This document shows, piece by piece, positions 1-6,703 of a stretch of DNA of 7,238 nucleotides. This DNA is from Roseiarcus sp035656495 (GTDB lineage: Bacteria; Pseudomonadota; Alphaproteobacteria; Rhizobiales; Beijerinckiaceae), in NCBI GenBank assembly GCA_035656495.1, contig DASRSL010000130.1, positions 1 to 7,238 of the forward strand, written 5' to 3'. A model generated the notes under the pieces. That model was given only the letters and a program-made list of their open reading frames with translations. It had not been told where the DNA came from and did not search any database. A program made the translations under genes and the position numbers. How positions within the stretch are numbered: the stretch's first letter is position 1; each line of letters starts with the position of its first letter.

Positions 1-202
1 GACAACCGTTGTCGCGACCGCCGCCCGCGCGAATGATATCACGCTGTTCGCCTCGCTCGAACTGAGCAAATCGAAATGGGTCGTGACGATCAACAGTCCG
101 GGCAGCGAGAAGTTTTCCAAGCATGTCATCGAGGGCGGAGATGGCGCCGACCTGATCGAGCTTCTTTCGCGGTCGAGCGCGAAGGCCGCAATGTTAAAAT
201 GA
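1..202 (+). pseudogene. IS110-family transposase, N-terminal fragment (truncated)
   Basis: The frame beginning at base 2 is open from the left window edge and ends at TGA 200-202, giving 66 residues; its true start lies outside the window. The segment LFASLELSKSKWVV, followed by NSPGSEKFSKHV and then EGGDG, matches the N-terminus of IS110-family transposases, where the strand after the start holds the first acidic residue of the RuvC-like DEDD catalytic domain (here probably E20 of the visible fragment). Family members usually have about 300-400 residues. Here homology ends near the stop and none of the three forward frames after 202 resumes the rest of the DEDD domain or the C-terminal Tnp20 serine region. 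I therefore read it as a dead remnant rather than a frameshifted gene. The family call rests on pattern recognition, without a database search. Confidence 0.72.
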
Positions 203-274
203 ATGAGCGCGGCAAAGACCGCAAAGGCCGCCGAGAGCGCGCAAGGGCGCTCCCTCGCGACAGTGTATCCGGCT

Positions 275-345
275 GCTGGCGTGTCAAGGTCGCTTCGCTC
301 CCTCCTCCGCTGCGCTTCGCCCCGCTTCGCGGGTGACACGCCAGC
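275..345. repeat. 12-bp inverted repeat enclosing GCTTCGC repeats
   Basis: GCTGGCGTGTCA at 275-286 is the exact reverse complement of TGACACGCCAGC at 334-345. The 47-bp interior carries three copies of GCTTCGC (292-298, 314-320, 324-330). The block lies in the 228-bp non-coding stretch between the transposase stub and the 3' end of the histidine kinase gene. It could be a dispersed intergenic palindromic repeat or a long transcription-stopping hairpin. No target-site duplication around it was recognised. I see no convincing gene in the rest of 203-430. Confidence 0.6.
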
Positions 346-391
346 CGCCGGCGCAAAGAATGAGCTTGACCGGAAACACCCCATGTGAGGG

Positions 392-414
392 AAAAACAGG
401 GCGCGCCGTCGGCG
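392..414 (-). terminator. weak candidate terminator after the histidine kinase gene
   Basis: Read on the minus strand, 17 bp after the kinase stop codon, there is a short hairpin (CGCC/GGCG arms at 404-407 and 411-414 with a 3-nt loop), then seven bases and a run of five T (positions 392-396). The 4-bp stem is weak and the spacing to the T-run is long, so this is only a candidate. The inverted repeat at 275-345 further on could serve instead. Confidence 0.2.
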
Positions 415-430
415 ATCAGGATGCCGCCGC

Positions 431-2107
431 TCATGGCGCTCCGGCCGCCTTCGCTGGGGCCGGCGCGGCTGCGAACCGCCGTGGCAAGCGCACGATGAAC
501 TCGGTGAATGCCCCGACCTCGCTCACGACGCGGATCGCGCCGCCATGCTCGTGCGTGACGATGTCGTAGCTGATCGACAGGCCGAGCCCGGTGCCTTCGC
601 CGGTCGGTTTGGTGGTGAAGAAAGGCTGGAACAGCTTGCCCTTGATCTCGGCGGGAATGCCCGCGCCGTTGTCGCGCACCCGGACCTCGACGGCTTCGCC
701 GTCGCCGCGGGTGGTCACCGTCAGCACCGGCTCGAACGCCCCGTCGCCCGTCTCTTGCCGCCGCTTGTTCGCGGCGTAGAAGCCGTTGCCGATGAGGTTG
801 AGGAAGACGCGCGTCATGTCTTGGGGCACGAGTTCGAGCGGCGCGATGTCGCGGCCGTAGGCCCGCTCGAGCGTGATGTTGAAATTCGGGTCCTGCGCCC
901 GCGCGCCGTGATAGGCGAGATTGAGCGATTCCTCGACAAGGGCGTTGAGGTCGACGCTCTCCCGTCTGCCGCCGCCTTCACGCGAATGCGCCAGCATGCT
1001 CCTGACGATGTTGTCGGCGCGCTTTCCATGCTCGACGATCCGACTGAGGTTACCGGTCAAGGTGTCGAAAACCTCCTCGACGTCGCCGCGTGTCTCCGCA
1101 TCGAGCGCTGCGAGCGCCGAGGCGGCCCGCTCTTTCAGCTCGTCGAGCAGCTCGGCCGAAAGGCCGGCGAAATTGTTGACGAAGTTGAGCGGGTTCTTGA
1201 TTTCGTGCGCGATTCCCGCCGTCAGCTGGCCGAGGGAGGCCATCTTCTCGGCTTGGATCAGACTGGCCTGGGCCGCCTTCAGGTCGTGCAGCGCCGCCTC
1301 GGCCGTGTCGCGCGCCGTGTGGATCTCGGCTTCGGCGCGCCGCCGTTCCCGTTCGAGGCGGTCCCGCTCGATCAGGCTGTCGCGCAACATGCCGAGCGTT
1401 CTCGTCATCGCCCCGATCTCGTCCCCGCCTGCCTGCGGCAGCTGGAGGTCGAGTTTTCCATGCGTGATCGCAGCCATGGCGCCGTCCAGGCGCTTCAAGG
1501 GGCCGGTGATCGAGCGAACGGTGAGCGCAGTGAAGAGGAAGGCCAGCGCAAGCGCGCCGATCCCGCCGACGATCGCGAGCTTGACCGCGAGCTGCGCCTG
1601 ACTCATGGAGACGTTGCGCAGGGCCACGGACTGCTGCTCGACGCGGTCGACGATCTGGTCGATCTTTTCGTCGATATTGAGAATGTGACTTTTCGCCTGC
1701 TCGAGCAGCGCGTTGCCGGCGGAGCTGTCGTCGCTCGAGTAGGCGACGCCCGCCTGACGCGAGAGTTCGGTCATCATGCCGACTTCGCTTTGGATGGCGG
1801 CGACGAGACGGGGATCGACGGCCGAAATCGCCTTCAGATCGGAGGCGAGCCGCGCCTCGGCGTCTGCGGCGGCCTGCTGCGAGCCGGCGAGCTGCGAGAC
1901 CGCCGAGTCGATCACCCAATACTTCAAATCGCCGAAGTGCTTGCTGGCCAAGTTGGCGTCCCGCACAACGGAGACGAGCGTCGCCTCCTCGGCGAGGCTC
2001 TGCGAGTCGCGCGCGAGCTCTCGGATCAGAAGCGCGGAGGAGACGGCGAGGATCGCGAGCAGCAGGATCGACAGGAAGATCAGCCGTGCGCGGATCGACA
2101 CATTCAT
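431..2107 (-). CDS. membrane-bound sensor histidine kinase (HAMP, HisKA, HATPase_c)
   Basis: 558 residues from the ATG at 2107. TM1 is at about 8-28, a mostly helical periplasmic sensor of about 145 residues follows, and TM2 is at about 174-196. A HAMP linker (about 197-246) and a charged coiled coil (about 246-290) lead to the dimerisation/phosphoacceptor helix with H301 in AGIAHEIKNPLNF. The ATPase domain shows the N box NLIGN (437-441), G1 DNGAGIP (479-485), F box FFTTKP (496-501) and G2 GEGTGLGLS (503-511), so every catalytic motif is intact. It should autophosphorylate H301 and pass phosphate to an unidentified response regulator; none lies in the window. The frame also opens at TTG 2188 and ATG 2170, but MNVSIRARL followed by the TM helix is the usual N-terminus of such kinases. 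No start has a strong Shine-Dalgarno sequence. The tail (545-558) is Ala/Pro-rich. The signal sensed is unknown. Confidence 0.93.
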   Translation of the reverse strand: MNVSIRARLIFLSILLLAILAVSSALLIRELARDSQSLAEEATLVSVVRDANLASKHFGDLKYWVIDSAVSQLAGSQQAAADAEARLASDLKAISAVDPRLVAAIQSEVGMMTELSRQAGVAYSSDDSSAGNALLEQAKSHILNIDEKIDQIVDRVEQQSVALRNVSMSQAQLAVKLAIVGGIGALALAFLFTALTVRSITGPLKRLDGAMAAITHGKLDLQLPQAGGDEIGAMTRTLGMLRDSLIERDRLERERRRAEAEIHTARDTAEAALHDLKAAQASLIQAEKMASLGQLTAGIAHEIKNPLNFVNNFAGLSAELLDELKERAASALAALDAETRGDVEEVFDTLTGNLSRIVEHGKRADNIVRSMLAHSREGGGRRESVDLNALVEESLNLAYHGARAQDPNFNITLERAYGRDIAPLELVPQDMTRVFLNLIGNGFYAANKRRQETGDGAFEPVLTVTTRGDGEAVEVRVRDNGAGIPAEIKGKLFQPFFTTKPTGEGTGLGLSISYDIVTHEHGGAIRVVSEVGAFTEFIVRLPRRFAAAPAPAKAAGAP

Positions 2108-2368
2108 GCTGGGTGCACCGTTTATCGCCCTTTGCGCTTTCTTGACCCGACGTCCGGCGGCCAGTCGCATAAAAGGCCCCGGGAGCAAAGCAGGCCTTGG
2201 CGACGACCCACGGCGTTGGACGCGCCTCTTCCAAACGCCGCAATATCATCCCATACTTGGCGAACCGGTCAAAGGGCGTGTCCGCTTCGCCCGATCAGCC
2301 GACCCGGTCGCTCAGCGTGTTTTGCGGTTCATGACGATCGTTGCGATCAGCGCACGAAGGAGGCGAAG
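2108..2368. promoter_or_regulatory. divergent intergenic region, kinase gene / CHRD gene
   Basis: These 261 bp separate the divergent starts of the kinase (2107, leftward) and CHRD (2369, rightward) genes, so promoters for both should lie here. I see no strong sigma-70 match. The best rightward candidate is TTCCAA (2229-2234), 17 bp, CATACT (2252-2257), which is weak. The octamer CGATCAGC occurs twice in direct orientation (2292-2299 and 2344-2351), the second copy just upstream of the CHRD ribosome binding site. No additional gene is supported. Confidence 0.4.
2357..2363 (+). promoter_or_regulatory. ribosome binding site of the CHRD gene
   Basis: AAGGAGG is a full match to the anti-Shine-Dalgarno core and ends 5 bases before ATG 2369. 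It fixes the start of the CHRD protein, although the same reading frame is open far upstream (back to about 545, antisense to the kinase). Confidence 0.85.
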
Positions 2369-2824
2369 ATGAATGCCACGAATATTCGACGCGCTATTGT
2401 TCTGTCCGCCCTGTTGATGGGAGCCGCTTGGACAACAGCGGCCTCGGCAGCGCCCATTTCCTTCAAGGTTGCGCTGACCGGGGCGCAATGCGTCCCGCCG
2501 GTCGACACGAGCGGCTCGGGAACGGCCGATTTGACTTACGATCCGACAACGCGGGTGGTCACCTGGAACATCCCCTACAGCGGACTGTCGAGCCCGACCA
2601 CGATGGCGCATTTCCATGGCCCGGCGAAACAGGGCCAGAATGCGCCTCCCGTGATCTGGCTGAATAAGCAAGGCGCCCCGCCGCCGAACCCGATCACCGG
2701 GAGCGCGACGCTCACCCCCGAGCAGGCGAAGCAGTTCACCGCCGGCGAATGGTACGTGAACGTGCACACACAGTCCCATCCGGCGGGCGAGATCCGCGGC
2801 CAGGTGACCCCGCCGAAGGGCTAA
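2369..2824 (+). CDS. secreted CHRD domain-containing protein
   Basis: 151 residues, start set by the strong ribosome binding site 5 bp upstream. Residues 1-28 form a Sec-type signal peptide: a basic start (NIRRA), a hydrophobic core (IVLSALLMGAAW) and an A-S-A type cleavage site near 25-28, so the mature protein is periplasmic or secreted. The remainder (about 31-149) is one CHRD domain: an opening beta strand FKVALTGAQ, an AHFHGPA motif (80-86), then NVHT (131-134) and GEIRGQV (140-146), all typical. CHRD domains were first described in chordin; bacterial single-domain versions have no firm biochemical role. An oddity is Cys41 where many members have Glu (AQEVPP-like); it is the only cysteine. 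The stop codon directly abuts that of the convergent cytochrome gene. The domain call is firm; function is unknown. Confidence 0.93.
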   Translation: MNATNIRRAIVLSALLMGAAWTTAASAAPISFKVALTGAQCVPPVDTSGSGTADLTYDPTTRVVTWNIPYSGLSSPTTMAHFHGPAKQGQNAPPVIWLNKQGAPPPNPITGSATLTPEQAKQFTAGEWYVNVHTQSHPAGEIRGQVTPPKG

Positions 2825-3487
2825 TTACAGCAGGTTGGCGATCATCGCCGCCGCTCCGGCGGCCAGGGCGAAGAGGAGAGCCGCCCGCGCCGGGCTTGCG
2901 AGCCGCGGCGCGGCGATGCTTGTCGGCAGGGCTTTCCTTCCGCTGATCATCGGGCGCAACAGGTTTTGTCTCTTCGCCGCCGCATAGGCGACGATCGCCA
3001 GCACATGCAGGACGATCGCCGCCAGGAGCATGTCCCAGATGATCGCGTGCGCCGCGTCGATCGCGTTAGCGACCGGGGCGGGGACAACTTCCGTGAGGTG
3101 TCCTTCATCCGCGATATCGTTGGCGGTATAGAGGCCGGTCAACGTTTCGGTGAGCAGCAGCAGGAGCAGCAGGAGCACCATCCAGCCGCCGGCCGGGTTG
3201 TGGCCGACCTGTCGGTCAGGCTCGCGCAGAAGCGAAAGCTTCAGGTGTCGCGCGGCCGCCCGCGGCGAAGCGACGAAGCGGGAGAACCGCGCCGTCTCGC
3301 TGCCGAAGACGCCCCACAGCAGCCGGAACAGCAGAAGAGCGAGCAGCGCGTCGCCGACCCGCCCGTGCCAGTCCATCCAGTTCAATCGCCACGTCGCATA
3401 AGCCGCCGCCACCAGCGCCGCAGCCAGCCAGTGGAAGAGCCTGATCGGGGCGTCCCAAACGACGACGGCGCGCGACGCCTCGCTCAT
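2825..3487 (-). CDS. cytochrome b561-family (Ni,Fe-hydrogenase cytochrome b-like) membrane protein
   Basis: 220 residues, an integral inner-membrane di-haem b-type cytochrome by family. The N-terminal signature WDAPIRLFHW (11-20) and the GHNPAGG motif (95-101) before a Leu-rich helix are typical of the prokaryotic cytochrome b561 / hydrogenase cytochrome b family. Membrane helices lie at about 15-33, 43-62, 101-120 and 147-170, with an extra C-terminal helix at about 201-219. Candidate haem-ligand histidines are H19, H41, H96, H147 and H161. The loop GLYTANDIADEGHL (118-131) is also family-like. Such proteins pass electrons between the quinone pool and a periplasmic c-type cytochrome or other partner; no cytochrome c gene is visible here. 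The gene starts 61 bp after mutL on the same strand and may be co-transcribed with it. A weak GGAAGAG lies about 11 bp before the ATG. The redox partner is unknown. Confidence 0.9.
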   Translation of the reverse strand: MSEASRAVVVWDAPIRLFHWLAAALVAAAYATWRLNWMDWHGRVGDALLALLLFRLLWGVFGSETARFSRFVASPRAAARHLKLSLLREPDRQVGHNPAGGWMVLLLLLLLLTETLTGLYTANDIADEGHLTEVVPAPVANAIDAAHAIIWDMLLAAIVLHVLAIVAYAAAKRQNLLRPMISGRKALPTSIAAPRLASPARAALLFALAAGAAAMIANLL

Positions 3488-3548
3488 GCGCGCCGCGCAC
3501 TCTTCCGAGAAGCGTCCGCGGCTGTTTTCGCCGATTGCGGGACCACGG

Positions 3549-5351
3549 TCATCTCCGTCCGAACAGCCGTTCGATGTCGGCGAGCTTCAATTCGACGTAG
3601 GTCGGACGGCCGTGATTGCACTGGCCCGCCCCCGGCGTCGATTCCATCTCGCGCAGGAGCGCGTTCATCTCCTCTGGTTTTAGCGCCCGGCCGGAGCGCA
3701 CCGAATGATGACAGGCGAAGGTCGCGAGGCGCTGGTCGAGCCGGCGGGCGAGGCTCTCCGCGCCGTCCTCGGCCGTGAGGTCGGCGGCGAGGTCGCGCAC
3801 GAGGCCGGCGAGATCCCCTTGCGCGAGAACCGCCGGCGCCTCGCGCAGGATGACGGCGCCCGGGCCGAAGCCCTCGACGATCAGGCCGAGCGTAGCGAGC
3901 TCCTGGGCATGCGCGTCGATCAGCGCCGCCGCGTCCGGGTCGAGATCGACGACGAGCGGGTGCAGCAGGACCTGCCGCGCGACGCCCCGCTCTTCGCGCT
4001 GGCGCTTCAGCGTCTCGTAGACGATCCGCTCGTGCGCCGCGTGCTGGTCGACGATGACCAGCCCATCGACCGTTTGGGCGATAATGTAGGCGTTGTGCAC
4101 CTGCGCCCGCGCCGCGCCGAGCGGGGCGAGGAGGTCGCGCGCGTCCGGCGTCGCCGCCGGCGCAGGCGCAGCGGGGGCGAAGCCGAAGCCCGCCTGCGCC
4201 GCCTCGGCGAAGCCGGCGGGCGGCCCTGGCGGATACGCCGGCGCGGCGGGCGAGGCGCGCCAGTCCCAGCCGGCGCTTGGCGCTCCGGGCCGGAAGGCCT
4301 GCGGCGGGCGCATCGCGAGCACGGTCGCAGTCCCGCCTGTCGTCGAGGCGCGGTGGAGCGCGTCGGAGAGCCGCCGCTTGATCGCGCCGACGACGAGGCC
4401 GCGAACGAGGCCCGCGTCGCGAAAGCGCACCTCCGCTTTGGCGGGATGGACGTTGACGTCGACCTCGCACGGGTCGCACACGACGAATAGCGCCACCTGA
4501 GCGTGCCGGTCGGCGGGCAGGAAATCCAGATAGGCCGCGCGCACCGCGCCGGCGAGAGTCTTGTCGCGCACGCCGCGGCCATTGACGAAGACGAACTGGG
4601 CGAGCGCGTTCGGTCGGCTGAAGGTCGGCAGGCCGATCCGCCCCTCGAGCCGCACCCCCTCGCGCTCGGCGTCGAGGCCGAGCGAATTCTCGGCGAAGTC
4701 GCGGCCCAGCGCCTGCCTCAGGCGCTCCGCGCGGCCCGCTTCTCCCGCTCCGCAAGCCGACCAGTCGAACGGGGAGCCGATGTCGGTCAAGAAGGCGAAG
4801 CGCGTCTCGGGGTGGCTGAGCGCGAGTCGCTTCACCGCGTCGGCTGCCGCCTGCGCCTCGCTTCGATCGGACTTCAGAAACTTGAGCCTGGCCGGCGTTG
4901 CGGCGAACAGGTCGCGCGCCTCGACCTGGGTCCCGACTCCTCCCGCGCAGGGCTGGACCGGGCCCTTCACGCCGTCCTCGACGACGAGTTTGAGGCCGGT
5001 CGGCGCGCCCGCCGTACGCGTGCGAATCGCGAGCCGCGAAACCGAGGCGATCGAGGGCAGCGCCTCGCCGCGGAAGCCGAAGGTGGCGATCGCGGTCAAG
5101 TCGCCGTCGGGGATTTTCGAGGTGGCGTGGCGCTCGACGGAGAGCGCGAGGTCGCCCTCGTCCATGCCGCGCCCGTCGTCGGTCACCCGGATGAGCCGGC
5201 GCCCGCCTGCTTCGATCGCCACCTCGATCGACCCCGCGCCGGCGTCGAGCGAATTCTCGACCAACTCCTTCACCGCCGCGGCCGGGCGCTCGATCACCTC
5301 GCCCGCGGCGATGCGATCGATGAGCAGAGGATCGAGACGGCGAATTCTCAT
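3549..5351 (-). CDS. mutL: DNA mismatch repair protein MutL (endonuclease type)
   Basis: 600 residues, a usual MutL length. The N-terminal GHKL ATPase shows VKELVENSLDAGA with catalytic Glu32, DDGRGM (58-63), HATSKI (75-80), GFRGEAL (92-98) and, in the following S5-like domain, VNVHPAKAEVRF (299-310). A Pro/Ala-rich linker (about 340-412) leads to the C-terminal dimerisation domain. That domain has DQHAAHERIVYE (435-446), an exact DQHA(X)2E(X)4E nicking motif, plus ACHHS (546-550) and CNHGRP (578-583), which help bind metal in endonuclease MutL proteins. QVLLHP (460-465) fits the beta-clamp binding pattern. MutL links MutS mismatch recognition to strand removal; versions with this motif nick the new strand themselves, in bacteria without MutH. 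Start ATG 5351 has only a weak GGCGAGG upstream, but the N-terminus matches the family. The closest gene downstream is the b-type cytochrome. Confidence 0.98.
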   Translation of the reverse strand: MRIRRLDPLLIDRIAAGEVIERPAAAVKELVENSLDAGAGSIEVAIEAGGRRLIRVTDDGRGMDEGDLALSVERHATSKIPDGDLTAIATFGFRGEALPSIASVSRLAIRTRTAGAPTGLKLVVEDGVKGPVQPCAGGVGTQVEARDLFAATPARLKFLKSDRSEAQAAADAVKRLALSHPETRFAFLTDIGSPFDWSACGAGEAGRAERLRQALGRDFAENSLGLDAEREGVRLEGRIGLPTFSRPNALAQFVFVNGRGVRDKTLAGAVRAAYLDFLPADRHAQVALFVVCDPCEVDVNVHPAKAEVRFRDAGLVRGLVVGAIKRRLSDALHRASTTGGTATVLAMRPPQAFRPGAPSAGWDWRASPAAPAYPPGPPAGFAEAAQAGFGFAPAAPAPAATPDARDLLAPLGAARAQVHNAYIIAQTVDGLVIVDQHAAHERIVYETLKRQREERGVARQVLLHPLVVDLDPDAAALIDAHAQELATLGLIVEGFGPGAVILREAPAVLAQGDLAGLVRDLAADLTAEDGAESLARRLDQRLATFACHHSVRSGRALKPEEMNALLREMESTPGAGQCNHGRPTYVELKLADIERLFGRR

Positions 5352-5462
5352 GGGCGGCCTCGCCGTCTTATGGCACGGCTTCGGGCGCTAAGAAAACGCC
5401 TTCGTTTGGCGCCTTTCATCGGCTCTTTCCGCGCTCCGACCGCCAGCGGCGAAGGAAACGAA

Positions 5463-5505
5463 GGTTCGGCGACGGCGCCGTCCTGGCTTCGGCTTGCGCC
5501 GAACC
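5463..5505. repeat. inverted repeat upstream of mutL
   Basis: GGTTCGGCG (5463-5471) is the exact reverse complement of CGCCGAACC (5497-5505). Inside it lies the palindrome ACGGCGCCGT (5472-5481), and CGCCGTC (5476-5482) pairs again with GACGGCG (5534-5540). This nested arrangement occupies the middle of the 249-bp gap between the binding-protein gene and mutL and looks like a small intergenic palindromic element. It could also stop or slow transcription heading towards mutL. No clear mutL promoter is recognisable in 5352-5600. Confidence 0.45.
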
Positions 5506-5548
5506 CTGGGAGGCGCGCGCTCTATTTTGGCATGACGGCGACAACAGT

Positions 5549-5572
5549 GGGGCCGGCGCGCGCGCCGGCCCC
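5549..5572 (-). terminator. 24-bp perfect GC palindrome, probable terminator of the binding-protein gene
   Basis: The half-site GGGGCCGGCGCG (5549-5560) is followed without a gap by its exact reverse complement (5561-5572), and AACA/TGTT arms flank it. It begins 28 bp after the stop codon of the substrate-binding protein gene on the minus strand, the usual place for an intrinsic terminator. The sequence following on the minus strand is ACTGTTGT rather than a pure T-run, so termination is likely but not certain. All 24 bases are G or C, which would give a very stable hairpin. Confidence 0.55.
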
Positions 5573-5600
5573 TGTTTCCTTGCAGTCGGCTAGCCTTAGC

Positions 5601-6617
5601 TCAGCTGCCGCCGCCGACGCAGGTGTCGACGTTCTTCGGCGTGCAGACGTCGAGCCCGGTGTAGGTCGGGTCGGTTGGCGGGGCCTTGCCCTCCTTCATG
5701 TCCTTGAGGAAGTACATGACCTTGTAGCCCATATCGAACGGCCGCTGGCCGACGTTGCCGGTCGCCAGCCCTGCCCTCAGATCGTCGAGCTGCATCGGCA
5801 AGGTGTCGGCGACGGCGATCGCGATCTTTCCGCTGGCGATCCTGTCCTTGTACTTGGCCATCGAGTTCTTGTAAGCGTCGGTCAGGAACTCGCCGAAGCC
5901 GCCGGTCGGCACGAAGGCGTCGAGGTCCGGATATTTGTTGAGCATGTCCTGTTCCTGCTGCATCGCGAGCGGGAAGTCGTCGTTGGTGTAGAGCGGGCAG
6001 CCGGCGACCTCGGTCCAGCCGTTCTGGCCGGTGAGGCGGTCGCCGGGCGACTCGGCGCTCTTCTTTCCCGCAAGCGTGTCGCGGATGCCCTGCATGCGCT
6101 CGTTGTGGTTGGCCGCGGCTGCGCCGCCCGACTGGATGCAGATCGTGCCGCCTTTGGGCTTCACCGCCATGACGACCTTGGCGAGGTTGACGCCGATGTC
6201 GTAATTGTGCGTGCCGACGTAGGCGGCGCGCAAACCCTTGTCCTGCGGCAGAAGATCGGAATCCCAGGTCAGCACCGGGATGTGCGCTGCGGCCGCGCCC
6301 TTCAGCGCGTTGGCCATCGCCGGCGCGTTCGCGGGCGAGACGCCGATGCCGTCGACCTTCTTGGTGATCAGGTCGGCGACGATCTGCGCCTCCTCGTCGC
6401 CGCCGCCGTGTTCGCCCGGACCGATGTAGAGGCACTTGATCGCGCCCTTGAGTTCCTTCTCCGCCTTCTTGCAGCCGGCGAGCGCCTGGTCGTAGAAGGG
6501 ATTGTTGGTGCTCTTCGGCACCAGGGCGAATGTATAGGGCTCGGCGGCGCGAGCGGCGGTCGCCACGGAAATCAGCGCGCCCGCGGCGACTGCGCCCGTC
6601 AGTACAAGCTTCAACAT
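5601..6617 (-). CDS. sugar-type ABC transporter periplasmic substrate-binding protein (complete copy)
   Basis: 338 residues. A Sec signal peptide (1-24, cut after A-R-A before AEPYTF) sends it to the periplasm. The mature part has the fold-defining pattern of the ribose/galactose-type binding proteins (Peripla_BP_4): ALVPKSTNNPFYDQAL (31-46), DLITKKVDGIGVSP (82-95), PVLTWDSD (114-121), a hinge strand with NHNERMQGIRD (170-180), FVPTGG (235-240) and AVADTLPMQ (268-276). N38/N39, D119, D121, R174 and D271 are likely ligand contacts by analogy with RbsB; the ligand is not determinable. Six cysteines (49, 62, 160, 207, 325, 333) are unusual for this family and suggest disulfides. ATG 6617 is preceded by an AAAGGAAA-type ribosome binding site (about 6627-6634). 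The gene is the second of a tandem pair, about 93% identical to the partial copy at 6836-7238. No permease or ATPase gene is adjacent. Confidence 0.93.
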   Translation of the reverse strand: MLKLVLTGAVAAGALISVATAARAAEPYTFALVPKSTNNPFYDQALAGCKKAEKELKGAIKCLYIGPGEHGGGDEEAQIVADLITKKVDGIGVSPANAPAMANALKGAAAAHIPVLTWDSDLLPQDKGLRAAYVGTHNYDIGVNLAKVVMAVKPKGGTICIQSGGAAAANHNERMQGIRDTLAGKKSAESPGDRLTGQNGWTEVAGCPLYTNDDFPLAMQQEQDMLNKYPDLDAFVPTGGFGEFLTDAYKNSMAKYKDRIASGKIAIAVADTLPMQLDDLRAGLATGNVGQRPFDMGYKVMYFLKDMKEGKAPPTDPTYTGLDVCTPKNVDTCVGGGS

Positions 6618-6703
6618 GCGTGTTTCTTTCCTTTCTTAACGCGAGCGTGCGCTTGCCGCTCGGGGCTCTTCCTCGGAGTTTCGGAGATGAACCGCGACCA
6701 TCC

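Noticed and set aside
126..434. Minus-strand open frame of 102 codons between the transposase stub and the kinase
   Set aside because: Most of it is translation of the inverted-repeat block and the opposite strand of the transposase fragment; no ribosome binding site or recognisable family.
2142..2173. TTGACC ... CATAAA as a sigma-70 promoter for the CHRD gene
   Set aside because: The spacer is 20 bp, too long for a normal promoter, and it is almost 200 bp from the start codon.
545..2824. A 759-codon open frame on the plus strand that runs antisense through the kinase gene and ends with the CHRD protein
   Set aside because: The kinase on the opposite strand has every family motif, the antisense part resembles no protein and is typical of GC-rich shadow frames, and a perfect ribosome binding site with a signal peptide start sets the CHRD start at 2369. 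The in-frame opening is coincidence of high GC.
3484..4755. A 423-codon Arg-rich open frame on the minus strand within mutL
   Set aside because: It is in another frame of the same strand as mutL, with extreme Arg/Ala/Pro composition and no domain.
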